From an uncultured Burkholderiales bacterium (lineage in GTDB: Bacteria > Pseudomonadota > Gammaproteobacteria > Burkholderiales > Burkholderiaceae_C): 64,000 nucleotides of DNA. The stretch's first letter is position 1; each line of letters opens with the position of its first letter. A model generated the notes under the pieces. The model saw nothing but the letters and a program-made list of their open reading frames with translations, was not told where the DNA came from and searched no databases. This document shows positions 22,050-31,514 of this stretch, piece by piece. Made by a program: the position numbers and the translations under genes. The stretch is taken from positions 19,683-83,682 of the forward strand of contig CAIKVH010000107.1 in assembly GCA_903830725.1 (NCBI GenBank). Reading direction: 5' to 3'.

Positions 22050-24821
22050 ATGTACAAACAACAGAATCATGAGTCTCAAATCCAAACAACTGGAGTTGAT
22101 TACTCAAGGTTTGTTAGGCGAGTTCGTTCTCGCTACTCCACATTATCGGACAATCTAGAGCCAGGCCTATTAACTAAGGAGATTTTAAATCGAGCCTTTG
22201 ACCGTTTAATTAAGGTATTTACAACCCCTGAAGACGCTTTAAGAGTTCTTCGCCAATTGGTATTAGAAAGAATTGCAACCCTAGATTGTGAATTCGGGTG
22301 TAGCCTTGCGCAGATTACTGAGATGATGACTATTCTTGCTGAATGGGCACTGTCCAAGGCATACGATCTCGCTTTTAATGATTTATCTCTTAGATTTGGC
22401 ATTCCCCACACTATTGCAGGATCCCCGGCTACTTTTTGGATCATCGGGATGGGAAAACTTGGAGCTGCGGAGCTGAATGTTTCTAGCGACATTGATCTGG
22501 TTTATATATACGACCAAGAAGGCGAAACCCAGAGGACCCCTAGCCAAAGTGGCCTGGGTTCATGGGCACCTATAAGTAATCAAGATTTTTATTCAAAACT
22601 TGTTCATCAAATCCAACGGCTTTTGGACACCTCCACAGAGCACGGAAGGGTTTTTCGCATCGATTTAGCCCTGAGACCCAACGGCATGTCAGGCCCAAGC
22701 GTTATCTGCCTAGACGCTCTAGAGGAATATTTCCAAGTTCAGGGCCGTGAATGGGAACGCTTCGCGTGGCTAAAAAGTCGCCTAGTTGCACCAACAACCC
22801 TTGCTTATCTACCACTGGAACTCTCCAAAATTGTGACCCCTTTTGTTTATCGGAAATACCTTGACTACCAAGTCTTCGACTCTCTTCGCAACCTACACCA
22901 ACAGATTAGGGCTCAAGCGATCAAGTTTGCAATGGGTCGTCCCGAGAGAATAAACGACATAAAAGTAGGTAGAGGCGGTATTCGTGAAATTGAATTTATT
23001 ATTCAACTTCTGCAAATTGTTCGAGGTGGTCAATTTCCAGAACTCAGAGTGCGACCCACGCTTAAAGCCCTACCTTTATTGGTGCAAACCGGTCAAATGA
23101 GTCAAACCAGCGCCACGCATCTTCAAAATGCCTATGAGTTTTTAAGAAGACTTGAACACCGAATTCAGTATCTCGACGATCAACAAACACACTTACTCCC
23201 AACAATTGCTGAGGACTTAGCCTGGATCTCTCAATCCATGGGATTTGCTACAAGTCAAGGATTGCAAGATACCCTAGACATGCATAAATCTAATGTTAGC
23301 TCTGAGTTCTCTGCGCTTTTAGGAGGGTCAGAATACGAATCGCGGGGTAGCAGCCGGGCTGTTACACCAAGCGAACAACGCCCCCACACTTATCAATCCT
23401 TGTTTGAACTCATTGATTTTAATGATTTATCTCTTAATGAAAACTCTGCCCTTTGGACTCGTATTCAAGGGCTTTTAAATCACCCTCGAGCGCAACAACT
23501 AAAGGATTCATCCCAAGCAAAATTAATAGCCTTGATAAAGCAAACTGCCCTTTGGGTTTGCGAAGATGCAACAAAAGAAGTTGGCGCTTTGAGGTGGTGC
23601 GATTGGATGGAGTCGTTGCTGCGAAGAGAAAACTATCTCTCCCTTTTAATTGAACGTCCCATAATTCATAATAACTTGATCTATATGCTGGGCGCCTCAC
23701 GCTGGGCAACAAACTATTTAATTCAACACCCTGGTGTCATAGACGATCTCGCAGACTCGCAAATTCTGCTCCAACGCTTTAGTTCAGTTAAATTTGAATC
23801 TACTTTACTAAAGCGCATCGAGGCTCTAGAGACCTCGGAGCAAAGCGATGATGAAGCAGTACTTAATGCTTTACGCAGAGCCCATCAATCGGAATTTTTC
23901 CTGTGTCTTGCGCGAGATTTATTTGAGAAACTTGACATACAAGAGGTTGCGGACGATTTAAGTAGCCTAGCCGATTCGGTGATCTCCATTACCGCACAGG
24001 TGGTTTGGAGCCGAATCAAAAACAACCCCATCACAGCTCCTTCGTTCGGCATTGTTGGGTACGGTAAGTTGGGGGGCAAGGAACTTGGATACGGAAGCGA
24101 TTTGGATATCGTATTTATATATGATGACTCACATCCCAATGCGGCTGAGATCTACTCCTTATTTGCGCGCAAAATTATTCACTGGCTATCTGTCAAAACA
24201 ATTGCAGGCGATTTATATGAAATAGATACCGCACTTAGACCAAACGGAAATTCTGGTCTTTTGGTAACTCAGCTTGAATCTTTTGAAAACTACCAACTCC
24301 AAAGAGGAGCAAATGTAGCATGGCTTTGGGAGCACCAAGCCATGACCCGCGCACGGGTGGTGCTTGGCAATAGCGACTTCAAAAATAGGTTTAATCAAAT
24401 TCGAAACAAAGTGCTCACCACTCATAGGGATCGAATACCGTTAGCAAAAGAGATTGTGAATATGAGAAACAAACTTCTTCGGGCACATGGCGTGAAGCCA
24501 GATCAATTTGATTTGAAATATAGTCCCGGGGGAATGATTGATGTTGAATTTGCAGTTCAATTTTTGATTTTAGCTTTCAGCTTCAAACATCATGATTTAA
24601 CTAAAAACTTAGGAAATATAGGTCTACTCTCCTGCGCTGAAAGACTGGGTTTGATCAGCAAAGAGTTGGCAGATTCTGGTATAAATGCATATAAACGGTA
24701 TCGCACAGCGCAGCATATTGCTAGATTAGATGGGCGCAATCTAAAATTTGATAAAAAATTGTTCCAAAAAGAGCAATCTGACGTATTGTCATTATGGAAT
24801 TTCTTATTTTCAGACCCCTAA
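22050..24821 (+). CDS. glnE: Bifunctional glutamine synthetase adenylyltransferase/adenylyl-removing enzyme
   Basis: A 923-residue two-headed nucleotidyltransferase that adenylylates and deadenylylates glutamine synthetase in response to PII and glutamine. The N-terminal deadenylylase site GMGKLGAAELNVSSDIDL is at about 133-150. The second, adenylylating site GYGKLGGKELGYGSDLD is near 670-686. Each is followed by the conserved RVFRIDLALRPNG or LYEIDTALRPNG motif. It is divergent from yhdP and convergent with rfaE2. Both active sites look intact. Confidence 0.97.
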   Translation: MYKQQNHESQIQTTGVDYSRFVRRVRSRYSTLSDNLEPGLLTKEILNRAFDRLIKVFTTPEDALRVLRQLVLERIATLDCEFGCSLAQITEMMTILAEWALSKAYDLAFNDLSLRFGIPHTIAGSPATFWIIGMGKLGAAELNVSSDIDLVYIYDQEGETQRTPSQSGLGSWAPISNQDFYSKLVHQIQRLLDTSTEHGRVFRIDLALRPNGMSGPSVICLDALEEYFQVQGREWERFAWLKSRLVAPTTLAYLPLELSKIVTPFVYRKYLDYQVFDSLRNLHQQIRAQAIKFAMGRPERINDIKVGRGGIREIEFIIQLLQIVRGGQFPELRVRPTLKALPLLVQTGQMSQTSATHLQNAYEFLRRLEHRIQYLDDQQTHLLPTIAEDLAWISQSMGFATSQGLQDTLDMHKSNVSSEFSALLGGSEYESRGSSRAVTPSEQRPHTYQSLFELIDFNDLSLNENSALWTRIQGLLNHPRAQQLKDSSQAKLIALIKQTALWVCEDATKEVGALRWCDWMESLLRRENYLSLLIERPIIHNNLIYMLGASRWATNYLIQHPGVIDDLADSQILLQRFSSVKFESTLLKRIEALETSEQSDDEAVLNALRRAHQSEFFLCLARDLFEKLDIQEVADDLSSLADSVISITAQVVWSRIKNNPITAPSFGIVGYGKLGGKELGYGSDLDIVFIYDDSHPNAAEIYSLFARKIIHWLSVKTIAGDLYEIDTALRPNGNSGLLVTQLESFENYQLQRGANVAWLWEHQAMTRARVVLGNSDFKNRFNQIRNKVLTTHRDRIPLAKEIVNMRNKLLRAHGVKPDQFDLKYSPGGMIDVEFAVQFLILAFSFKHHDLTKNLGNIGLLSCAERLGLISKELADSGINAYKRYRTAQHIARLDGRNLKFDKKLFQKEQSDVLSLWNFLFSDP

Positions 24822-24859
24822 CTAGTCAAATTACGATCTACTAACCAAGTATTGCGACT

Positions 24860-25351
24860 CTAAATCTTTCGAATCTTCTCTACCAACTGAGTTGTTGAAT
24901 ATCCTGTCACAAATGTTAGGGCTTTTGCAACTCCTCCGTACGAACGAACGAATTGTGCTTCTTTTAACTTATCCATATCGTAATCACCGCCTTTGACCAA
25001 CACGTCAGGCCTTATTTTTTGGATTAATTCAAAAGGCGTATCTTCATCGAAATAAGTGACCAAACTTATGGATTCCAAGGCGGCCAAAACTGAGGCCCTA
25101 TCCTCTTGCTTATTCAAGGGCCGATCAGGTCCTTTACCAAGACGTGCTGCTGATTGATCGCTATTTAGGCCAAGCACAAGGCTTGCGCCCTCCAGGCGAG
25201 CTTGTGCGAGGTAAGTTACGTGACCTTTATGCAAGACGTCAAAAACTCCGTTTGTAAATACAACGGGGCCCAATGCTCTTAACCTCGATAGAGGCGCATT
25301 TAAGTCGCGCGGATCTACAATTTTGCTTAAAAATGGCAACGAATGCACCAT
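24860..25351 (-). CDS. rfaE2: D-glycero-beta-D-manno-heptose 1-phosphate adenylyltransferase
   Basis: About 163 residues, a stand-alone cytidylyltransferase-fold domain equivalent to the C-terminal half of E. coli HldE. The nucleotide-binding TNGVFDVLHKGH (HxGH type) and the later VKGGDYDMDKL are diagnostic. It makes ADP-heptose for lipopolysaccharide inner core. Separate kinase and adenylyltransferase genes are usual in beta-proteobacteria; no kinase is in the window. ATG at 25351 is preferred over an in-frame TTG at 25366; neither has a strong Shine-Dalgarno. Confidence 0.93.
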   Translation of the reverse strand: MVHSLPFLSKIVDPRDLNAPLSRLRALGPVVFTNGVFDVLHKGHVTYLAQARLEGASLVLGLNSDQSAARLGKGPDRPLNKQEDRASVLAALESISLVTYFDEDTPFELIQKIRPDVLVKGGDYDMDKLKEAQFVRSYGGVAKALTFVTGYSTTQLVEKIRKI

Positions 25352-25537
25352 GAGTCTGGTTTTCAAATGAGTTTCTCTTGGCTTTTAATATACTACGTTT
25401 TTGAATTCAAGCCATAATTAAGTATCAAAGTATATAAATAGAGTGTCCTTTGTCTATGTCTATGACTTTGACTATCCCCATTTATGCATAACACTTACAT
25501 CTGTCAGAAAATATTTCCCAACCCCATAGCAAACCTT

Positions 25538-26161
25538 ATGAACTCATTTATCCGATTTTTCTCAGCTTGCTTTGTTAAGAGAGCATTATTCTCTACCCTG
25601 TTGCTGATTCAAACATTTACGATTTGCAGTTGGGCCAATACCTCAAGCACAGAATCCCCAGCGCCGACATCGACTTGTCCTGCAATTTTGCAGCACACGC
25701 CCCAGCGACTACAGGACGAAAAACCTATGCCCCTTTGCCAGTATGCTGGGCAAGTCATATTAATAGTTAACACGGCAAGCTATTGTGGTTTTACACCCCA
25801 ATATAAGGGGCTGGAAGCCTTGTACGACCAATATAAGCCCAGGGGATTTGTTGTTTTAGGATTTCCTTCCAATGATTTTTCGCAGGAGCCAGACAAGAAT
25901 AGCCAAATAGCAGATTTTTGCGAAAACACTTTTGGTGTTAAATTTCCTATGTTTACCAAAACATCCGTTAAAGGTACCTCCGCAACTCCACTATTCAAAC
26001 AACTCACACAAAGAACACAAACAGCTCCAAAATGGAATTTTTATAAATATTTAATCAGTCGAGATGGTCTAAGCATTAAAAGCTTTAACAGTCTCACCGC
26101 CCCAGATGACAAGGCATTCATCGCTGAGATTGAAAAGCAATTAGCAATCAAAGCCCCTTAG
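25538..26161 (+). CDS. Exported glutathione peroxidase-like protein
   Basis: A 207-residue thiol peroxidase of the GPx family. Residues about 1-33 look like a signal peptide (basic start, hydrophobic LLLIQTFTIC). The peroxidatic Cys83 is in NTASYCGFTPQY, and WNF near residue 180 supplies the conserved Trp-Asn. The second family motif reads FPSNDF (109-114) where most GPx have FPCNQF; Cys128 could be a resolving Cys. It probably reduces lipid or organic peroxides in the periplasm using thioredoxin-like donors. An upstream in-frame start at 25484 would hide the signal peptide, so ATG at 25538 is used. It leads the operon that continues with the FAD amine oxidase. Confidence 0.87.
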   Translation: MNSFIRFFSACFVKRALFSTLLLIQTFTICSWANTSSTESPAPTSTCPAILQHTPQRLQDEKPMPLCQYAGQVILIVNTASYCGFTPQYKGLEALYDQYKPRGFVVLGFPSNDFSQEPDKNSQIADFCENTFGVKFPMFTKTSVKGTSATPLFKQLTQRTQTAPKWNFYKYLISRDGLSIKSFNSLTAPDDKAFIAEIEKQLAIKAP

Positions 26162-26192
26162 TTATTTTTTGACGCTACATTATTACAACACT

Positions 26193-27527
26193 ATGATCTA
26201 CCGAGTTGCTATTGTTGGATCCGGAATTTCTGGACTAAGCGCCGCCTACTATTTGAATAAACACCCTAATATAGAAGTTAGGTTATTTGAAGCCAATGAT
26301 TACTTTGGTGGACATACGCATACCGTTGATGTAATGGGGGAGACGGCAAAGGGGATTCAGAGTTACCCCGTAGATACAGGATTTTTGGTTTTTAACGAAC
26401 GAACTTACCCTAAATTAATCGCCTTATTTAAAGAACTCAAAATTCCCACTGCGCATTCGGATATGTCTTTTTCTGTTCAGGCTCCTAAGCGAAATAATAC
26501 GACCTTGGAGTGGAGTGGTTCGTCCTTGAATTCTGTATTTGCTCAGCGGGACAATCTTTTTAGAAAATCATTTCTATTCATGCTGAAAGACATTATTCGC
26601 TTTAACAAGCTAACCTCTCATTTAGCACAAGACTCCAACCCAATTGGACTTGAAATCCCGCTACAGGTTTTTTTATTGAAGCATAAATTTTGCTCAGAGT
26701 TTATTAATTGGTATTTGCTACCGATGCTTGGCTGTATCTGGAGTTGTCCGCCACATCAAATGCTCGAGTTTCCTCTCGCGACAATGATCCGTTTTTGCCA
26801 CAACCACGGCCTTTTGCAAATTACCAACCGCCCCAAATGGTTCACCGTTGCTGGGGGAGCTAAGCAGTATGTGGCCGCCATTATTGAGCAACTCGATCAT
26901 GCTTATTTGAATACCCCTGTTCTAAGCATTAGCCGCAGTCAGGGGGAAATAAGACTCACCACGCCCCGCGGGCAAGAGATTTTTGATAGAGTTATTATTT
27001 CGTCACACGCAGACCAAGCCCTGAAGATGCTTACCGCGCCGTCTGTGGACGAATCGCGTTTATTGAGCGCCTTCAAGTTTAAAGACAATGTGGCCGTTTT
27101 GCACAAGGATTCAAAGATTCTCCCTTCTAAAAAAATAGCCTGGGCTGCGTGGAACTTTGAAAATTCACATTTATCGAATAACTCCTCCAATATGGAGGCT
27201 TCGGGTGAGTCAAATAATGTATGCCTTCACTATTATTTAAATATGCTCCAACCCATACCCTTTACTGAACCTATAGTGGTTTCTTTGAATCCGATTCGCG
27301 AGATTGATCAGACCAAAATCTCCGCCCAATTTAATTATTCTCATCCTATTTTTGACCTAAATACCATAAGAGCACAGCAAGAAATTCAAAGCATTCAAGG
27401 ACACTTGAATACTTGGTATGCTGGAGCTTGGCTTGGTTATGGATTTCACGAGGACGGACTTAAGGCTGGTGAGGCCGCTGCAAATGGGGTCTTAGATTCG
27501 CTGCAAGTCCGAGGGAATTTGTTGTGA
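26193..27527 (+). CDS. FAD-dependent amine oxidase-family protein
   Basis: A 444-residue flavoprotein. The dinucleotide-binding GSGISGLSAAYYL begins at residue 9 and the acidic end of the Rossmann unit is VRLFEAN. The family (COG2907) is found with DUF1365 and a CFA-type methyltransferase, where it is thought to oxidise or desaturate modified fatty acids rather than amines; related genes take part in furan fatty acid formation in Rhodobacter. ATG at 26193 (MIYRVAIVGSG) is chosen over a TTG at 26169. The stop overlaps the next gene's GTG by 4 bp. Confidence 0.88.
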   Translation: MIYRVAIVGSGISGLSAAYYLNKHPNIEVRLFEANDYFGGHTHTVDVMGETAKGIQSYPVDTGFLVFNERTYPKLIALFKELKIPTAHSDMSFSVQAPKRNNTTLEWSGSSLNSVFAQRDNLFRKSFLFMLKDIIRFNKLTSHLAQDSNPIGLEIPLQVFLLKHKFCSEFINWYLLPMLGCIWSCPPHQMLEFPLATMIRFCHNHGLLQITNRPKWFTVAGGAKQYVAAIIEQLDHAYLNTPVLSISRSQGEIRLTTPRGQEIFDRVIISSHADQALKMLTAPSVDESRLLSAFKFKDNVAVLHKDSKILPSKKIAWAAWNFENSHLSNNSSNMEASGESNNVCLHYYLNMLQPIPFTEPIVVSLNPIREIDQTKISAQFNYSHPIFDLNTIRAQQEIQSIQGHLNTWYAGAWLGYGFHEDGLKAGEAAANGVLDSLQVRGNLL

Positions 27528-28330
27528 GTATACAAATTGGTTTTGGTCAGGTTCGCCATCAACGCTTGCGACCACAACCCAATATTTTTACATACCGTAC
27601 GTTTTTTTTATTTCTCCCCATGCGCATTCTGAGCGCCTCCCGCAGTACAGATGAGTCCCCTAATTCCGCATTATCTTGGAACCGCCCAGGCCCCTTAAGT
27701 TTTTACGACACTGATCACGGAGATGCCCGAAGCGCATCCCAAGGTGGCGCACTGGCATGGTTTGAAACTTTAATTAAGAGTGAAGGCGTGTTAGACGTTG
27801 ACGGTGAAGTTTGGTTGCATACCTACCCGCGCGTTTGGGGCTATGCCTTCAAGCCTGTAAGTTTTTGGTATGGACACGCCGCCAGTGGTGAGTTGAGGGT
27901 CATCGTTGCTGAGGTAAACAATACTTTTGGAGAGCGTCATTTTTATTTAATTAAAAACCCGAGTTATGCAAAAGATTTAATTGCAAATAAGGAATTTCAC
28001 GTCTCTCCATTTTGTGAAGTAAAAGGGTTATATCGGTTCCGTTTTTTGCGTACGTTGGCTACACCACGAAAGCCTCCCCAAACAGTTGTGAGAATTGACT
28101 ACGCAGACGAACATGGACCTCTAATACATACCAGTGTTAGCGGAGCACTATACCCATTGACCACCGCTACTCGCCGAAAAGCATTGTTAAGTTACCCTCT
28201 AATGACCGTAATGGTTGTTTATAGGATTCACTGGCAAGCGTTTAAACTTTGGGTTAAAAAAGTTCCTTTTTTTTCAAAACCACAACCTCCCGAACAACAA
28301 ATTACCCTTACTTTAGATGACCATTTATAA
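27524..28330 (+). CDS. DUF1365 protein
   Basis: A 268-residue protein with the DUF1365 hallmarks: an N-terminal GQVRHQRLRPQPNIFTYRTF, a central LHTYPRVWGYAFKPVSFWY and VIVAEVNNTFGERH. Function is not established. The family is nearly always encoded between an FAD amine oxidase and a cyclopropane-fatty-acid synthase-like gene, which points to membrane-lipid modification. It begins with GTG overlapping the upstream stop. A C-terminal basic and hydrophobic stretch (LLSYPLMTVMVVYRIHW) suggests membrane contact. Confidence 0.9.
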   Translation: MSIQIGFGQVRHQRLRPQPNIFTYRTFFLFLPMRILSASRSTDESPNSALSWNRPGPLSFYDTDHGDARSASQGGALAWFETLIKSEGVLDVDGEVWLHTYPRVWGYAFKPVSFWYGHAASGELRVIVAEVNNTFGERHFYLIKNPSYAKDLIANKEFHVSPFCEVKGLYRFRFLRTLATPRKPPQTVVRIDYADEHGPLIHTSVSGALYPLTTATRRKALLSYPLMTVMVVYRIHWQAFKLWVKKVPFFSKPQPPEQQITLTLDDHL

Positions 28331-28403
28331 ACTGGTGCAAAATTAAATTAAGCGTTTAGTTTTATGGTTAAATTCAACAACTTTCTACTGCATCTTAAGT
28401 AAC

Positions 28404-29642
28404 ATGTCGATATCCAGTTCTGACTCTATTTCTACTTTAGACATTCCAGACGCCCCTAAACCGGCAAGAAGGGTTCTTAGGATGCTCAAACACCTATCTT
28501 ACGGATGTCTGGACATCACATTGCCTCATGGTGCGAAATTGAGTTTCGGAGAAACTCGTCTAGGCGAGCCTCGGGCTGATTTAGTTATACGTAATTGGGG
28601 AGTTTTCCAAAATGCACTTAAATCTGGGGATATTGGTTTCGCAGAGTCTTTTATAGCCGGCGAATGGGAAACCTCGAATTTAACTCAATTAATGGAACTA
28701 TTTATCGCCAACAGACGCGCAATTGACCGGGTTATTTACGGAACTTGGCTAGGGCGGCTTTATTACCAAATCAAGCACTGGGCCAGGCGCAATAACCGCG
28801 CAAATAGTTCAAAGAATATACACGCTCATTATGATTTAGGTAACTCGTTTTACCGCATTTGGTTGGATGAGTCGATGACGTACTCCTCTGCACTTTTTGG
28901 AGCTCAAAAGGATATTTCTCTCGCACAGGCTCAGTCCGCAAAAATTCAAAGAGCCTGCAGAATGGTCGGGTTAGAGAATCCAAGCCCACTCAATGTTCTT
29001 GAAATTGGATGCGGGTGGGGCAGTTTAGCGGAGGTCGTTGCCAAAGATTTTCGGGCCAATCATACCGGCGTTACCCTTAGCCCCTCTCAACTCAAATATG
29101 CACAAGAACGATTAGCGACAGCGGGGCTTAGTGCAGATTTAAGGTACCAAGACTACAGAGATATAAGTGATCCCCCCTTTGATGCCATTTTATCTATTGA
29201 GATGTTTGAAGCTGTAGGCAAAGAATATTGGTCAACTTATTTTAAAAATGTTGAACGCCTTCTCAAGCCAGGGGCGCGGGCTTGTATTCAAACGATTGTT
29301 ATTGATGACTCACTCTTCAATCAGTATATAAACGGGACAGACTTCATACAGCAGTACATCTTTCCAGGCGGATGTTTGCCCTGCCCTAGTCGGTTTAGAA
29401 AACTTGCACTTGAAAACGGATTAGAAGTGATAGACGAGTTTTGCTTTGGCCAAGATTACGCAGCAACCCTACGTGAATGGCGTCGTGTTTTCCTCGCTGA
29501 ATCCAACAAAGTTCGTGAGCTCGGCTTTGATGATGCATTTATGAAAACTTGGGAGTTCTATCTTTGCTACTGCGAAGCAGGATTTACCCAGCGCAACCTA
29601 GATGTTATTCAATTCACACTTCAAAAAAGAAGCGCCTACTAA
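28404..29642 (+). CDS. Cyclopropane-fatty-acid synthase-like methyltransferase
   Basis: A 412-residue SAM-dependent enzyme of the CFA family. AHYDLGN (141-147) and LDESMTYSSA (154-163) are typical of lipid-binding CFA enzymes, and VLEIGCGWGSL (198-208) binds SAM. It methylates unsaturated phospholipid acyl chains, giving cyclopropane or mid-chain methylated products; which one cannot be told from sequence. It lies 73 bp after DUF1365 and 10 bp before the DUF3833 gene. Its partners argue for an oxidative-stress lipid pathway rather than the stationary-phase Cfa of E. coli. Confidence 0.92.
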   Translation: MSISSSDSISTLDIPDAPKPARRVLRMLKHLSYGCLDITLPHGAKLSFGETRLGEPRADLVIRNWGVFQNALKSGDIGFAESFIAGEWETSNLTQLMELFIANRRAIDRVIYGTWLGRLYYQIKHWARRNNRANSSKNIHAHYDLGNSFYRIWLDESMTYSSALFGAQKDISLAQAQSAKIQRACRMVGLENPSPLNVLEIGCGWGSLAEVVAKDFRANHTGVTLSPSQLKYAQERLATAGLSADLRYQDYRDISDPPFDAILSIEMFEAVGKEYWSTYFKNVERLLKPGARACIQTIVIDDSLFNQYINGTDFIQQYIFPGGCLPCPSRFRKLALENGLEVIDEFCFGQDYAATLREWRRVFLAESNKVRELGFDDAFMKTWEFYLCYCEAGFTQRNLDVIQFTLQKRSAY

Positions 29643-29652
29643 GGAAAACTAT

Positions 29653-30210
29653 ATGCTCAACAGAAGACACCTACTCCAGACTAGTATAGGGGTCAGCTCC
29701 TCTGCTGGACTTCTCGCACTTAGTGGTTGTGCGTCTCCAAGCATAGATGACTACGGTTCTGAGAGTCCCGCATTAGATTTGAAAAACTATTTTAATGGGG
29801 CAGTTGACGCATGGGGTATTTTTACAGACAGATCTGGGAAAGTAGTTAAGCGTTTTACAGTTTTAATGAATTGCTCATGGTCCGGGGAAGTTGGTACCCT
29901 CGATGAAGACTTCACATACTCTGACGGTACTAAACAAAAGCGTATTTGGCAACTTACACATCGTGGAGACAACAACTTCACGGGGACTGCTGGAGATGTC
30001 CTTGGCTCTGCATCGGGCAAGGTGAGGGGGAACACATTCCACTGGAACTATTCCCTTGCCCTTCCTGTAGGCGATAGGGTTTGGAATGTGGAGTTTGACG
30101 ATTGGATGTTTCTAATGAATGAGCGCGTAATGCTAAATAAAGCGAGCATGACTAAATTTGGAATACATTTAGGAGATGTAACGCTCTCCTTCACGAAGCG
30201 CGTCACTTGA
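29653..30210 (+). CDS. DUF3833 lipoprotein
   Basis: About 185 residues. An N-terminal stretch with HLLQTSIGVSSSAGLLAL ends in lipobox LSGC, so a lipid-anchored envelope protein is expected. The mature part matches the DUF3833 pattern, with YFNGAVDAWGIFTDRSGKVV near the start and a C-terminal WMFLMNERVMLNKASMTKFG. The double Arg-like RRHLLQ before the hydrophobic stretch could allow Tat export. Function is unknown; it is a regular member of the CFA/DUF1365 cluster. ATG at 29653 avoids overlap with the previous gene. Confidence 0.85.
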   Translation: MLNRRHLLQTSIGVSSSAGLLALSGCASPSIDDYGSESPALDLKNYFNGAVDAWGIFTDRSGKVVKRFTVLMNCSWSGEVGTLDEDFTYSDGTKQKRIWQLTHRGDNNFTGTAGDVLGSASGKVRGNTFHWNYSLALPVGDRVWNVEFDDWMFLMNERVMLNKASMTKFGIHLGDVTLSFTKRVT

Positions 30211-30271
30211 TTTGTACCTATGCAGCTAGTTTTGAATTGGTTCATAAACCACCTTTGGATTTAATCACCAC

Positions 30272-31036
30272 ATGAACCCTCCTATTAAAGACTGGCGAGG
30301 CAAACGCGTTTGGATCATAGGAGCGTCCAGTGGAATTGGAGCAGCCCTTGCTAAGCAGTTATATGCCTTAGATGCCCTCGTTTTCGTATCCGCTCGCAAT
30401 GAACTCCTCCTTCAGGATTTTGTTGCCACCCGACCTCTATCACAAGCTATTGCGTTAGATGTTACACAGCCGGAAGCACTTTCAAAGGCATTTCTAGCCT
30501 TTTGGGAACAAGAACCTATTGATCTGATCATTTACTGCGCCGGCCACTATCAGCCCATGCGGGCTCAGGACTTTAACTTAGATGAAGCGCGCAAACACTT
30601 TGAAATCAATTACTTTGGCGCCTTAAATTTACTCAAGGCCTGCTTGCCGCAAATAATTCAACTTGGCAGTGGTCATATCAGTTTCATTTCTAGCGTTGCC
30701 GGGTACTCCGGTCTGCCTAAAAGTTTAGCTTACGGCCCGACTAAAGCAGCGTTAATTCATTTGGCAGAAGTCCTATACTTAGATTTACATCCTCAAGGCA
30801 TCGGTGTAAGTGTTATTAACCCTGGCTTTGTTGAAACAGGACTCACCGCTCAAAACACATTTCACATGCCTGCGTTGATTTCGCCGGAGCAAGCTGCCCT
30901 AGAAATCATTGCTGGTTATCGTCGCGGAGAATTCGAGATTCATTTCCCCAAAAGGTTTTCTCGTTTCTTGAAGCTACTTAGACTTCTTCCTTACTCAATC
31001 TATTTTGCGTTGATTGGCAAGCTAACCGGACTTTAA
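30272..31036 (+). CDS. Short-chain dehydrogenase/reductase
   Basis: A 254-residue SDR. The nucleotide-binding GASSGIG is at 17-23, the Asn-Tyr-Phe-Gly segment of the active site is present (NYFGALNLL), and the catalytic YGPTK follows FISSVAGYSG. The C-terminus is hydrophobic and basic (FSRFLKLLRLLPYSIYFALIG), suggesting membrane association. It is 61 bp after DUF3833 and 4 bp before the NTF2-like gene. In related clusters an SDR is paired with the same NTF2-like protein; the substrate is unknown. Confidence 0.88.
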   Translation: MNPPIKDWRGKRVWIIGASSGIGAALAKQLYALDALVFVSARNELLLQDFVATRPLSQAIALDVTQPEALSKAFLAFWEQEPIDLIIYCAGHYQPMRAQDFNLDEARKHFEINYFGALNLLKACLPQIIQLGSGHISFISSVAGYSGLPKSLAYGPTKAALIHLAEVLYLDLHPQGIGVSVINPGFVETGLTAQNTFHMPALISPEQAALEIIAGYRRGEFEIHFPKRFSRFLKLLRLLPYSIYFALIGKLTGL

Positions 31037-31040
31037 GAAA

Positions 31041-31499
31041 ATGCATGAATCCGTAAAAACATTTGTTCCCGAATTGGTTGAGTTTTTTGATAAATTAAAA
31101 CCTAGTGATCTAAATAGATTAAGCGATTTTTATACAAGCGATGCTTTTTTTAAAGATCCATTTAACGAGGTATCAGGAACCAGCGCAATCAAAGTTATTT
31201 TTCAACACATGTTTGACACTTTGGAGCTTCCACAATTCGTCGTAACTACTAAGCTCTTTGATGCCGATCAAGCATTCATAACCTGGGATTTTTTATTCGC
31301 ATTGAAATCCTCTCCCGGAAATGTATTTACAGTCAAGGGTAGCAGTCATCTTCTTTTTGATGCTGACTTAACAGGATCTATAAAAATTAAATATCACAGA
31401 GATTACTGGGATCCGGCGGAGGACATTTATGAAAAAATACCCGGTCTCGGAGTCCTGATTCGGTGGATCAAGAGCAAAGCAAGCGCCACTCAAAAATAA
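31041..31499 (+). CDS. NTF2-like protein of the lipid-modification cluster
   Basis: A 152-residue protein with an NTF2/SnoaL-like pattern: an N-terminal helix LVEFFDKLKPSDLNRLSDFY, the FKDPFNEV turn, and a C-terminal HYR-like strand (IKYHRDYWDPAEDIYEKIPGL, split around residues 125-145). Such proteins sit beside the SDR in ChrR-type clusters and may bind or isomerise a lipid product; no activity is known. It is the last gene of the operon and ends 15 bp before the convergent GST gene. Confidence 0.82.
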   Translation: MHESVKTFVPELVEFFDKLKPSDLNRLSDFYTSDAFFKDPFNEVSGTSAIKVIFQHMFDTLELPQFVVTTKLFDADQAFITWDFLFALKSSPGNVFTVKGSSHLLFDADLTGSIKIKYHRDYWDPAEDIYEKIPGLGVLIRWIKSKASATQK

Positions 31500-31514
31500 T
31501 TTTAAATCATAGTT

